A DNA stretch of 64,000 nt from Mangifera indica (GCF_011075055.1 NW_025401109.1:248001-312000); one strand, 5' to 3'; shown: positions 10,052 to 21,663, numbered from the stretch's first letter. A program made the numbers and translations. Notes: generated from the letters alone by a model not told the origin.

Positions 10052-11646
10052 CTAGTGTGGAAGAACTGGAATGCTTTGTTCATTCCTGAAGAAGTTATCA
10101 GGATCAACCTTAGTCTTAATCTTCACCAAACGCTCAAAATTACCCTTGAAATACTTGATTCCATAAACTCTTCCTTCCAAGTAGCTCCCATTTCCATTGT
10201 GATTGATCCCCAAATCAATATCTCTGTAATTCAGAAACGCCTGCCTCGGATTCTTGGACACAAATGGAGTCATGTGATTATAAAGCTCTCGAATCAACCC
10301 CAAATAAAAGTTTTCCGCCTCAGTCCCCGATTCATTCCAGTTCGCTAAGTACTGAATCTTCCATAAGTTTCCAGCTCTATGGGGAAATGGCGTCGCCGTC
10401 GCGGCAATCTCCTCCATTCGACCCCCGTAAGGATTGAATGTCAGCATTGGCGTCTCTAGTTCAATCATTTTCCTCCATATTCCTTCCAGGCCGTCTTTAG
10501 GAATCGGCTTCCTCACATAATCCGACTTTGACTTTCTCTTCTGGAAACTCACCGCCGGCTCACGATTTAGTAAAACATTTGTCGATGTTCCGGAGGGAAA
10601 ACCTCCCCAGAAAACAACTGATTCAAGCCAGCTCGATTGGACGCAGTCAGACTGAGTTAACCCCAGTTGAGGAAAGCTCTTGTCCATGATTGAAAGAAGT
10701 TTCTCAGAGCCACCGAGATAAAAACCCCAGAAGTTCCCCCTCACAGTCTTATTAACCACGTCTAATGTGAGTCGGACGAAGAGCTCTTCAGGAAGTTTGT
10801 ACGCGACATGTTGCCATTGATCCACAATCTGAGTTAGATTGTGTGATTCTAAAGTTCTTCTAACCAGAAACGAAGTCACTGTTTCTGGAACTGGAACAAG
10901 ATTGATTTTATAAGCAATAATGGCTCCGAAACTGGCTCCTCCTCCTCCTCTGATAGCCCAAAACAAATCTTCCCCCATGGATTTTCTATCCAGAAGCCTC
11001 CCACTAGCATCAACAAGCCTTGCATCGACGATATTATCGACAGTGAGCCCGTATTTTCTCATCATGGTGCCATATCCTCCGCCGCTTATGTGTCCACCAA
11101 CACCCACTGTGGGACAAACCCCGGCCGGGAAGCCATGAGTTTTACTTTTCTCCGCAATTTTATAATAAACTTCTCCAAGAATCGCCCCCGCCTGAACCCA
11201 GGCAGTGTTGTTTTCAATGTCAACATCAACGGCGCGTAGATTAAACATGTCAAGGACGAAGAAAGGGACTTGGGAGACATAAGATAAGCCCTCGTAGTCA
11301 TGGCCGCCGCTTCTGATTTTCATCAGCAGGCCATGTTTACGGCCACAGATAACCGCAACTTGGACGTGGGATTCATGCAATGCAGTGATGATAAGGAAAG
11401 GTTTGGGAGTTGAAGTTGAGTTGAAGCGGAGATTCCGGATGTAGGATTGCAATATGGAGGAAAAGGAGGTATTTTGTGGGGTGAAAATGGCGGGGAGATT
11501 GGATGGGAAGGCTGAGAATGGTTGAAGAGACAATGGAGGAAGTTTTCGTGGACAGAATCAGAAGTTGCTCGCCATGAAAAAGATGAAAAGAGAATGAGAA
11601 TTATCGAAAACAATGAAAGTTTCGGAGTATTAGTAAAATTTTTCAT
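10052..11646 (-). pseudogene. BBE-like FAD-linked oxidase, broken by one-base frameshift
   Basis: This is a close paralogue of the intact gene at 44044-45633, at about 95% amino-acid identity (about 25 substitutions plus a two-residue Lys-Ser insertion). The reading frame starts at 11646 with the same signal peptide (MKNFTNTPKLSLFSIIL). It loses frame after about codon 52, where a run of five C (minus strand) in the paralogue is only four here (11492-11495). The nucleotide length equals that of the paralogue plus the 6-bp insertion minus one base, so this is the only frame lesion. The remaining 493 codons stay open (10052-11533), with the FAD domain, His and Cys flavin-attachment motifs (RSGGHDYEG, GVCPTVG) and the C-terminal BBE domain intact. 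Translation from 11533 would lack the secretion signal. It is either a young pseudogene or a sequencing error in a homopolymer. Confidence 0.85.
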
Positions 11647-11691
11647 TGTAGATATTATGCATGTGCGTTGTATTCATGGGTTCTTGTCTTG

Positions 11692-11699
11692 TATATATA
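11692..11699 (-). promoter_or_regulatory. TATA box of the frameshifted BBE-like gene
   Basis: TATATATA lies 46-53 nt upstream of the ATG at 11646, in the same context as 45679-45686 of the intact gene. The 5' leader would be short. Confidence 0.6.
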
Positions 11700-11737
11700 G
11701 GCTGCGTATGGTTCATATATAATACTTTTCTTTTGGT

Positions 11738-11743
11738 TTGACT
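11738..11743 (+). promoter_or_regulatory. W-box-like element (TTGACT) upstream of the frameshifted BBE-like gene
   Basis: TTGACT lies about 40 nt upstream of the TATA box. The intact gene has TTGACC at the equivalent place. TTGACY is the WRKY-factor core, and many plant BBE-like genes respond to pathogens, so the position is suggestive only. Confidence 0.35.
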
Positions 11744-12049
11744 GTGAATAAATCTTATTAGCACATTCACGTTATATATTAAATAATTAATAAATTAATT
11801 ATAATTTTGATAATTATTTTTAATTTTTTAAGAATAAAAAAATATTTATTTTGAGTTAATAAAACAATTAATATTATATATTTTAATATTTTTTACTATA
11901 CTCAATTAAATACAGTAATTATTTATATTTATTAATTTTCATTAAATATAATAGTAATTTATGCATTAATCTTTTAGTATGGTAATCTTTTATTTTTGTG
12001 AAAAAATATTACTTAAATCAAATACATCCTAGAGTTATAAGAAATAATG

Positions 12050-14180
12050 TGTTAGAATTGACAAAATTTGATGCGATCTATTAATTCTGATACGACACAA
12101 TACGAAAATAATTAGATTAGGGTTATGATTTTTTTACATAAATAATAGTTCAAGTTAGGTTATGGTTGACCCTTAAAAAGTTGAATCAAGTTCAGATTGA
12201 TACAAAGCCAACTCGAATTAATCCAAACTAACCTGAATATTTTGAACAAATTATTGCATAACATGATATCATGGAAAAATCTCCAATACTATTTATTTTC
12301 TTTATTTGATAAAGAGAGTTTAAATATATAATCTATATTTTCTAATTCAAATCAACAAAGAAATTGATATTGCATCACTAAACATCAAATCTGCATCACT
12401 CATTCATTGCTTCTAGAAATATTGTATAGGTTAGCTAGATGTTTATTATTTTTTTGATAAATTTTGGATATCTACTTGGAAGAGTTACTCTTAGGGCTTT
12501 TGCCAAAATCTTATCATCATTCTACTAGGGGCATTCATTCTAATTTAATAACTTTTTTTAATATACTTATAAAAACTATTTGTAGTTTTTTTTCTTTGGT
12601 TTGTTATAGATACTACTAAATTAAACTTATTATATTTCGTGTATTATATTTATTTACTTATTAATGATATTAATATCTATAACAATTACATTCATCATAT
12701 ATAATAAAAATTAAATTTCTTAAATATTTGATAAGTCGTTACTAGTCTCATTAATTATCAATTACATTATTTTGAAGTTGAAATTATAGACTTATTTTAA
12801 TACTTAATTATAATAATCTATTTTTATCCCTACAATTGACCGTATAAAGAGACAATAAGTAAATTATTAGTATTAACTTAAAATATAGTATTTTTGTTTT
12901 GACAAAATATCCTTTCATGTTAAAATGTATTTTTGTGTGTTATTTTGTAATAAATTAAGTGATTCTTTGACATTTGATAAAATGTATTATTTCGTAATAA
13001 ATTATGTTGTTACATATTGTGTTTTGATATAACTTTATTTTTTATATAGTTTAGGTTAATTTGGGTCAGTTTAGGTTAACCCACAAATATTTAGAGTCAG
13101 TTTAAGATTAAAACTTTTGATACGATTATATTTCAGATTGAGTTAGAGAGCAAAGTTTTCAATTTAAAATCTATACTGACACGATATAAATATGATCTGA
13201 TAACATGAATTTTTAAGTTTTCACTTTTATTTTTACTCATACAATATATTATTATATTATTTAATTTAATTTAATTATTAATTTAAAATTATTTAATCAA
13301 ATATAATATATTATTTTAAATATTCAGAATTGAATACCCGGAAGTTTATCTTGTAGCTGTTCGATGTTGCATTTTAATAATAATATTGTTATTAAAAAGA
13401 TAGTGGAAAGACGGCGCAAGTCATCTCCTGCCAAATTGACCAAGAAATGTCCAAAGAATATCGGTCTACAAACTACGAAGAGCCGTATTTTATTAGTTTT
13501 TGACATTATGCAACATATGATAATCAAATCAAGTTTCAGGTGATCCATTTAAGCTCTGAGTTGATTTAGATTGACTCAAATATTATATTATATTTAAATG
13601 CAATTTGAATTTTAATTCATCAATCTTGAGCTGACATTGAATTTATGCTTTTAAATTTAATCTATTCTCGGATTAGAATTTGTTCAAATTTAATTTAGAT
13701 TAAATTCAATTCTACACAATAGTCAATATTATTATTATTGAAAGTTACAAATATAATCTCATACCTTAATTAATATTGTTAGTATATAATAAACTTGATA
13801 GTTCATATCATTGAGTTGTGTTTATATCATATCAATTCAGGTTTCGTATCAAAGAGTCTAAACCTTAATCCGATTTGAAATAGAATCATATCAAAAATTT
13901 TTAACCTAAAATTGTATTAAAATATTTTTTTAGTTAACTTGAGTCTAATTAACTCAAATTATGTAACAAGTAAAGTCGTGTCAAAATATTACATATAATG
14001 AACGATTTATTATGAAATAATATACTTTGTCAAATTTCAAAAAATATCACGATCTATTACAAAATAATACACGAATTGATATTTTGTCAAAATAAAATTA
14101 CTTTATTTCAAATTAATATTAATAATTTGTGTATTATCTTTTTATATGATCAATTGTATGGATGAAATAACAAAATATCA
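12050..14180. mobile_element. Long-inverted-repeat (foldback-type) element, copy 2, right end lost
   Basis: The left arm, about 12050-13215, and the right arm, from about 13800, are imperfect reverse complements. For example, the GTTTTGACAAAATATC region near 12898 mirrors the GATATTTTGTCAAAATAAA region near 14078. Also, 13110-13200 mirrors 13800-13900. The centre (13215-13800) carries the sequence around GGAAAGACGGCGCAAG. The right arm stops at about 14180; its missing distal part survives in copy 1 (4330-4920). There is no transposase. It is unclassified, with Mutator-like or foldback elements the best guess. Confidence 0.6.
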
Positions 14181-15213
14181 TAATAAAAATTCCACCACTT
14201 TTTGATAAGCACAATTGTAGGGATAACTATTTTCCAACCAACCATACAAACATGAAAAGTAACCACTTTTTGAGGTAAGCACGAATTAGTATGTCCCCAA
14301 AATATATATATATATATATAAATTAATTATATAGTTGTATTCATATATATAATATGTGATAGTATCTAATTTAATAATTTTATAGTAAAAATAAAATAAA
14401 TAATTATATTACTTAATTATAAAAATCACCTCAATTTATATAAATAAGATATGAATAATTTTTATTTTATTTTAAATTATTATTGAGAAATAAATACAAA
14501 TTAATTATACAATCATATTCATGTATACATTCTGTGGTAAAATCTAATTTAATAATTTTGAAATAAAAAAATCATATTACTTAATTATAAAATATTATTT
14601 TAATTTATATAAATAAATTGTTGATTCTCCGTATAATTTTATTTTATTTCAAAATTGTTATCAAAAGAAAAATAAATTCGGTTATTGATGTACCACCAGT
14701 CAAAAATGTCATTATCAATTAATTAAATATGTTGATTTTTGACAGGTTGGTTTTTATTTGACCAAGAAATATAATATAATCTTAACCTGGATTTTGATTT
14801 GATTCTCATCTCATATTAGGGCACATGCATGAATAATATTTATGTGGTCAATTGTTCAATATAGAAAATGTCAATCATTTCATTCCACCGAAAATAAGAA
14901 GAAATCCATCAAGTAGCTTCGACTTGCATCATGTATGACTACACGTACGGGATGCGAATCACATATGGGAAAAATTTTATAAAAAATCAATGAAATTCAT
15001 ATTCAATTTTTCTATTGTTAGATTCTAATCCTCTTTAATCACAATAACACTTGCACAATTAAATGAAATCATAATCTATTTCACAAATAAATTGTATATC
15101 TCTAACATCTCCCTTATTGATACAAATACAAGTAAATCTTTACATCTGCTAAACAATAAAAGATGGAAATAAACAATATACTACCTTTTTATCAATTAAT
15201 TACACGACCTTTA
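14181..15213. other. Non-coding AT-rich spacer with TA microsatellite and 175-bp doublet
   Basis: The spacer includes a short (TA)n run at about 14306-14322 and the two-unit AT-rich tandem repeat at 14317-14670, both matching copy 1. Otherwise I see no feature. Copy 3 lacks this stretch because of a deletion. Confidence 0.5.
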
Positions 15214-15218
15214 AATCA

Positions 15219-15412
15219 TGTAAATAATATTGGCGTTCTAAGACATATCTTATTTACATTAACTTTTGAAATATATAGTACATATAAGAGTTATATATGG
15301 TTGGATGTGATACAGTATAATATATAATTAAAGTTATGAGTTTTATGTGATACAATATAATTTACAACAGAATATATGATGTTATATCTGTTTGCATGAG
15401 TTGTGCATATCA
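15219..15412 (-). repeat. 3' LTR of copia copy 2
   Basis: It is 194 bp and shares with the other LTR the core around CATCCAACCATATATAACTC. It is longer by about 30 bp because the U3-like part (15340-15400) is partly missing from the 5' LTR. Confidence 0.85.
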
Positions 15413-16128
15413 CCCTCTCTCAAGCCTTACAGATTTTTGCAAAAACTGTTAACTTGTCCATAAAGAGTTGAAATCTAGTTTTGGACATCGACTTAGTGAG
15501 AACATTTGCAGTTTGGTGGAGGAAAAATATCACACCTTGAGGAGCCCTTGTTAGACTTGATCTATAGCAAAATGAAAGTCTATCTCTAAGTGCTTAGACT
15601 GTGAATGGAAAATAAGATTCAAGGTGAGATATGTAGTCGATAAATTATCACACTAAATAATAGGAAAACCAATTTCATGAAGAAGAGATTTGAGCCATAT
15701 AATTTCCAAGGCACATGTTGCAACTGCCTCATACTTAACCTCTGTTGAGGACCAAGCAACTATTTGTTGTTTCTAACAACTCCATGAAATTAAATTAGAG
15801 CCGAAGTAAATTGCAAACCCAATGGTACTTTTTCTGTCATCTAGATTGTTGCCCCAGTTGGCATCACAATAACCAACAAGATCGAAATTGCTTAGTTTAC
15901 GAAGAAGCAATCAATGATCGATAATGTCATGTAAATAATGCAAGATTCACCTAACACCTTGCTTGTGAGATTTACAAGGTTGATGCATGTATTATGTCAT
16001 TGGATTAACAGAGAAGGCAATTTTGGGTCTTTGATACACAAGCATTGCAAGCTATCAACCATCTACCGATACAATGTTGGATCATCAAAGGCTTCAAAAT
16101 CTTTATGAGCAAATTTGATGGTAGAACA

Positions 16129-16464
16129 TAGGGCTGGATTCGAGCTCGAGCTCGAGCTCAGCTCGGTCGAGCCCGAAACGAGTTGGGTTTGGCTCAGCTC
16201 GATCGAGCTCGAGCTGGCTCGAGTTGGCTCGATAGATTTTTTTTAAAAATTTTTTATACAAAACGACGTCGTTTTGATTAATATCTATTAAAAACGATGT
16301 CGTTTTGATAACGAAAAACGAGCCGAGCTGAGTCAAGCCGAACACGAGCCCGAAACGAGCCGACTTTAGTCAAGCTCGAGCTGAACTCGAGCCGCCCATA
16401 TATGAACACAGCCGAGCTTGAGCTAGCTACGAGCCGAGCTCGTCTCGGCTCGAATCCAACCCTA
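16129..16464. mobile_element. hAT-type MITE inserted in the copia RT
   Basis: The element is 336 bp. Its terminal inverted repeats are TAGGGCTGGATTCGAG and TAGGGTTGGATTCGAG, and it has a perfect 8-bp target duplication GTAGAACA (16121-16128 and 16465-16472). Copy 3 shows the unoccupied site (GGTAGAACATGAAGG near 48566), which proves the boundaries. The TAGGG terminus and 8-bp duplication are diagnostic of the hAT superfamily. The inside is unusually GC-rich for this window, with many GAGCTCGAGC-type repeats and two copies of the AAACGAYGTCGTTTTG palindrome. It is non-coding. Confidence 0.92.
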
Positions 16465-16469
16465 GTAGA

Positions 16470-17090
16470 ACATGAAGGAGTAAAAACAAATTTGGCAATG
16501 CTCATGTTAGCTTTACTAAGACGATCTTTAATGTATTTCTCTTGAGATAACAAAAGCCCATGGTACAACCAACTAGCCTCAACACCAAGAAAATAATTCA
16601 ACAAACAAAGGTCTTTAAGAGCAATGTCTTATTGAAGCTGCTTGATGACATGAGACTGATAAAATGAAATTTCTACCAGTGAGAATAAGATCATCCATAT
16701 AGATGAGACAATATGTCATAATGTGTCATTGTCTATAGCAGTAAAGTGAAGTATCAACTTTGGAACTAATGAAGCAAAACCGGTGTAAGAAAGTGGTAAT
16801 ATAGGACAACCATGCCCTTGGTTCTTGTTTAAGGCCATAAAGAGACTTGTGGAAGCAGCATACATGATAATGTTTTAGTGGATCAACATAGCCTTGAGGT
16901 TGCACCATGTATATGGTTTCATCAAGTTAACCATGTAAAAAAGCGTTAGAAACATTTACCTGCGTGATATTCTAACCAATGGTTACTACAAGTGAGAAAA
17001 TGAGTTGGATTATGGATGGCTTAATTACCAGACTAAATGTCTCAAAGTAGTTGATACCATGCCCTTAATGAAACCCTTTTGCAACAAGTT
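16470..17090 (-). pseudogene. Copia reverse transcriptase, decayed, interrupted by MITE
   Basis: 16726-16908 reads MVQPQGYVDPLK..FHKSLYGLKQEPRAW, and 16490-16604 reads MLNYFLGVEASWLYHGLLLSQEKYIKD. Both are C-terminal RT blocks of copia Pol. The frame then runs into the MITE, giving a chimeric spurious ORF. Stops and frame changes are frequent. Confidence 0.8.
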
Positions 17091-17458
17091 GTGCCTTATA
17101 ACGATTAATACTACCATCAAGATTCTTCTTAGCTCGAAACACCTATTTGTTGACAACTATATTAAATGCTTCCTCTTGTAGGACCAAGTCCTATATGCCT
17201 TAGGGATAACAAAATTTCAATTTCTTTACTCATTGCATCATGCCATATTTTGTGTTTGAAAGCTTTGGTGATTCAGGTATAACCATGCCAGTGGTGAAAG
17301 AATTAGGTTTCTAGTTCCCCGATTTTGCTCTAGTAACCATAGGATGAATATTTTTCTCAGTTGGCTGAGGTGATGGAAAGGAATTGGGCAATTGATGTTG
17401 GGAATATTGAGAGAGATCCATAATTAAATCCAATCTTGGTAGGCTTAGATTATGATGA

Positions 17459-18480
17459 TTAGAGGCTTGGGGTAATGTCAGAGTGTGATATTTGTTGTAG
17501 GCGAATGTAAAGGGAAATTAAAAGGACTAATTGAAGGTGCATTGATGTAATTGGGAATGGTTGAGTTGTTGATTCTATCGCCACTATCAGTTGATCTTTT
17601 GATTGGAAATATCGATTCATCAAAGAGAACATGTTGTGAGTAGTAGATTTCGTTATCAAAAGTGTCAAAACAAAGATATCCTTTATAAACTTTACTATAA
17701 ACAAGAAAAACACACTATTTGGAACAAGGAGATAATTTGGTTGTGGTATATGAACGCATCTAAGGGTAACAAGTACAACCAAAGATTTTAGATTCTGCAT
17801 AATTTGATTTTTCATGAAATAATTTTTGGTATAAAGAAAGTTAACCAAGACGTGGTGTGGGAAGATAATTTATAGTGTAAACGGTAGTTTCAAAATCATA
17901 GTCCTAGAATTGCATTGGCAAATTAGTATGATTTAAGAGTGCAAAACTAGTTTAAAAGAGCGGAAACATTAAAATTAGAGGATCGGAAAAGTAATTTAAA
18001 AGATTTATTGATGCTACAAGCATGACAACGAATACTGATATTATTAGCAAAATTAATATTAGAGTGTCGTAAGACGTGTTTACCAGTCAGGATTGAAGCA
18101 TGCCCAAGGCATATATGCCAGACTGATAAGGCAAAAGAAAAGGCTTTGTAACCACTAGAGGAAGACTGAAATAGCTCTAATGAAAAAGAATATAACGCCT
18201 TGTCACTCAAGCCTTTGTATAGGATTGCTCGAAATGTCAAATCCTTAATAAAAAAATAGTTAAGAAAAAATTCAAGAGAAACATAGTTAGTATGAGTAAA
18301 TGCATTTACAAAAAGTAAATTTTGACAAGCAGATGAAATATAAAGAATATCTTGAAACAAATAGGGCTTGGAATTAAGAGAGAATGTATTGGAACCAATA
18401 TGAGTGATTAGAAGTGTTTCATTACTGCTAATAACAAGTTTTTTTAGTCTAGTATTCTTGAATGAATGGCTAGGTTTTCC
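17459..18480 (-). pseudogene. Copia GAG-pre-integrase and integrase remnants
   Basis: 17947-18360 holds the GAG-pre-integrase block (WHICLGHASILTGKHVLR, CHACSINKSFKL), which then runs straight into lower integrase sequence. The catalytic core present in copy 1 (8182-8520) is deleted here and in copy 3. 17459-17848 contains decayed sequence from the integrase C-terminal/linker region. Nothing here is functional. Confidence 0.75.
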
Positions 18481-18599
18481 ATGTCATTGGTCAAGTGATG
18501 AGTGACATCAGAATCAATAGCGCATGGTTTGAAGACAGTGAAAGATGTGGCGAGGTCGAGTTGTTGTTTAAAAATGTATTAGAAGCATGGGTATCTTGT

Positions 18600-19480
18600 A
18601 TGCATGAGGAAGGACACCATTTTGAAACATGTTCAACACCATCACAATTATAGCACATAAGCGAAAAATCATGGTAAGCACTGCCACTTCAAAGCTGATT
18701 GGAAAAATTGAATAGGCATACCAGATGAGGATCAACCCTTATAAACTTGTCCATATGAGATTTGCCTATTGCGTCCATGACCTCTATCTCTATTATTGGA
18801 CTGATAGGAAGTGTATTGAACCAAAGGAATAATGATGTTGGATTGCATAGTCTTTCACCAATTAAGATTCTTCACTTAGTAACAAGCTATAGAGATCATC
18901 GAAGGACACAACAGTAAGATGCAACTCAACACTGCAAACAAATAGATGATATGTTGTTCTAAGGCCTGATAATCTCGCATTAACAAAGTCTTTGTCATCT
19001 ACTGAATGATTGAGGGCATGCAATTGATTGAAAAGAGTTTTAGCCCATTGTATATACTTTAGAATGGGATCATTGTTTTCGCGAAAATTATTCACTTGAG
19101 TCTTCAATTGTGACACCTATGTTCTAGAGCCAGATGCATATGTTTGTGTAAGTTTTTCTAAAGCCTCCCTTGCCAAGGAAATGCCAACAACCTAAGGCAG
19201 AACTATTTCAAAGAGAAAGAGTTGATTATCCAGCTCAAAACAAGTTAATCTTGGTTGAATCATAATGTGTAGACAGGATTGACTTCTGTCTCATTATTTA
19301 ATTTTGGTGGTAGAGATTGATTGTTGTCAATATGGTGAGCTAAGTGATTTCCATGAACAAAGGGAAGAGTTAAGTTTACCATGATAGGTAATTAGAGAAG
19401 GTTAGGTTCAAGGGTAAAAAGTGAGCTATATTCAGAAGAGAAACAGAAGGTGTGAAAGAATTTACTATATTCCTGATTAA
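18600..19480 (-). pseudogene. Copia gag with zinc knuckle, decayed
   Basis: 18862-19116 gives a gag (UBN2-type) segment with ILKYIQWAKTLFNQLHALN. About 18614-18655 encodes CYNCDGVEHVSKWC, a perfect CX2CX4HX4C zinc knuckle. About 19200-19380 encodes the copia N-terminal motif NPVYTLWFNQDQLVLSW. These three identify the gag half of a Ty1/copia polyprotein, interrupted by stops. Confidence 0.85.
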
Positions 19481-19545
19481 CCTACTGTCAACCATGGAAA
19501 CAAAAAAGAAAGAAAACTGTTAAGCCTTGAAAGGTTTTGATACCA

Positions 19546-19709
19546 TGTAATTAATATTTACACTCCAAGACATATCTTATTTACATTAACTTTTGAAATA
19601 TATAGTGCACATAAGAGTTATATATGGTTGGATGTGATACAGTATAATATATGGTCAAAGGTATGAGTTGTATGTAAAATAGTATTTTCTGCATTAGTTG
19701 TACGTATCA
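19546..19709 (-). repeat. 5' LTR of copia copy 2
   Basis: It is 164 bp and is followed on the minus strand by the degenerate tRNA-Met primer-binding site at about 19533-19545 and preceded by target duplication AATCA (19710-19714). Confidence 0.85.
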
Positions 19710-19714
19710 AATCA

Positions 19715-20290
19715 GTGGTAAGATGTATGACATATGCAACAAGAACATTGTATGCATAGTATATATGGGTTTTTAAATAAGTCAAATGACCTTAAAAGAG
19801 AATTTTATATACAAGTGTAATCTTTTCTATCTTTAATCAATTGACTGCAAAGGTTAAAATCCTCTATTCAAACTCAATTAATTTGAACCAAATTCAATCA
19901 AAAAACTTAGACTGAATTCAACCTTATTTATAAACCTTATCTAACTAGTATGGATAATAATAAAAAGTCCACTTCTATTAATTTTATTTTGTAAACCCCC
20001 TCTAGTTAGTAATGATTCATAATTTTATAATAATTAATAAATAATGAAAATATAAAAATCAAAATATTAATAAACCCTAATGCTAGTGTCCAAATTTATC
20101 ATATAGAGCGCAATAAACCAAATTTTACTATTTTTAAATGTCAAGGAAATTTGCTTTCTACCTCAAACCTAAAATGGTCAACTTTAAATTTGAATTAAAT
20201 GTTTGTGGAGTCATAGTCTCTTTACACATACATTTTGGTTAATATTAAAGTTTTATTTCTTGACCGTCTTTACAAAACCTTAAACCCTAA
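19715..20290. other. Non-coding sequence between the two copia elements
   Basis: The segment is AT-rich and is repeated at 51806-52380 in copy 3. It may include decayed 5' parts of the plus-strand copia, but no LTR boundary or primer-binding site is visible. Confidence 0.45.
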
Positions 20291-20296
20291 ATTGTG

Positions 20297-21663
20297 TGTC
20301 AACTCTGTGGTAAGATAGGGCATGCCATCTTATAGTGTTATCACACATTTGATATCACTTTCTTAGGTAACCCATATATTACCCCAAGGCAACATTCTAT
20401 TGCTAATATTGTTCCAAGCACAACATACTTGCCTACATACTCTCTTACAACCAAATAACCTTCAATGAATACATAAAATCACTCTTCATAGTATAACAAA
20501 CCTAATCCACAAGGCTTTGTCTCACAACAAACATATCACCACAATTAGCAAACACCTCTACACTCCCTAAGTAAACACATCACCTTATACCCCTCAATCG
20601 CCTTAAGTACCTTTATTAAATAGCATGTCCTACACTCAATACTATGGACAAAATTCAAGAACTAGTCTAAAAGCTCTATAGGCCAAGACATGACGTGGTA
20701 TATGGATTCAGGAGCCTTAGACCATGTCCCTCACATGGTGGATCAACTTGTTGTCAAAGAGAAGTATGTGGGAAATCAACATCTACATGTGGGAAATGAT
20801 GAGTGTTTGAGGATTTCTCATAAAGGTTCAAAATTTTTACCTATTTCATATTCCAATAGATTTCTACATCTTAAAAATGTATTATTGGTACCTAGAATAA
20901 CTAAAAACTTGCATATAAAAATTTACTAAAGATAATAATGTCATTGTTGAGTTCCTAAGTGATTGTTGCTTTGTTGAGGACAAGGATATCAAGATTATGC
21001 TGTTAGAAATGACACTTAAAAATAGGTTATATCAATTGTAGTGTCTTGTTGATAAGTACAATATAGTAAATTTTCAAATTAATGATGTATTTTATTTGTT
21101 TTTTGACAAAACTGAGAATTTTATTGTCAACAAAGCATATGAAAATTTGGTTTTGAATCGTGATAAAATTGTTTAATTACATACAAGTTATTTTACAAGT
21201 TAATAAAATTGATATTATGTTTGGCATAAAAGATTCAGTCATCCATGGGAGAAAACTATGAAATATGTTTTAAAACTTTGAATCTTAATTTTTATTTTTT
21301 TGATCTCTTTTTCTATGAGAATTGTCAATTTGGGAAACACAAGCATAGTATTTTCTTGTTTCTAACACTAGAGTATCAAAATTCTTAGAATTAGTTCATA
21401 GTAATTTGTGGGGACCAACTTCCATAATATCTAGAGAGGGATTTAAATATTATTTGCACTTTCTAGATGTTTATACCAAGTTTATCTGACTATTTCCCTA
21501 AGGAGATAAAGTTGAGGTAGTGTATGTTTTTAGACAGTTTCATAAGTTTGTAAGGAAGCAACTTAAACAAAAACTTAAAACCATACAAATTGATTGAGAA
21601 GGTAAGTATAGAACACTTGTTCCATATTTTCAAGATAATCAGATAAATTTTGGATTTTCATGT
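20297..21663 (+). pseudogene. Copia gag knuckle, protease and integrase N-terminal half, decayed
   Basis: A gag zinc knuckle, CQLCGKIGHAIL-stop-CYH, is readable at 20297-20338 with one stop before its last Cys. 20690-20929 encodes WYMDSGALDHV, the aspartic protease DSG motif of copia elements, and LKNVLLVPRITKNL. From 21360 the integrase segment reads LVHSNLWGPTSIISREGFKYY with Asp changed to Asn at the first catalytic position, as far as I can tell. It runs to FGFSCPH at the Athila junction. Several in-frame stops are present. Confidence 0.8.
21542..21663. repeat. Host flank of the Athila insertion, duplicated exactly at 26941-27062
   Basis: This 122-bp piece of the copia integrase, including the target duplication CATGT at 21659-21663, recurs without a single visible difference at 26941-27062. 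The copy 3 paralogue (53465-53601) differs at several sites. Confidence 0.9.

Larger units (their letters stand above)
15219..19709 (-). mobile_element. Ty1/copia retrotransposon with very short LTRs, copy 2, structurally complete but dead
   Basis: On the minus strand the 5' LTR is 19546-19709 (164 bp) and the 3' LTR is 15219-15412 (194 bp). Both LTRs start TGATA(C/T)G and end in CA. The element is flanked by a perfect 5-bp duplication, AATCA, at 15214-15218 and 19710-19714. Directly inside the 5' LTR is a degenerate tRNA-Met primer-binding site (TGGTATCAAAACC), and directly inside the 3' LTR is a purine-rich GAGAGAGGGTG tract. Gag, GAG-pre-integrase and RT remnants lie in the normal copia order. 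It carries a 336-bp hAT MITE in RT and an integrase deletion. Confidence 0.92.

Noticed and set aside
10052..11533. 493-codon frame as a normal complete gene starting at 11533
   Set aside because: The upstream signal peptide and first 52 codons are present in another frame up to 11646 and match the intact paralogue, so this ATG is an internal out-of-context start created by the frameshift.
16103..16345. Minus-strand frame rich in Glu, Leu and Ser across 16103-16604
   Set aside because: It is a chimera of copia RT and the hAT MITE; the Glu/Leu-rich part is the GAGCTCGAGC repeat.
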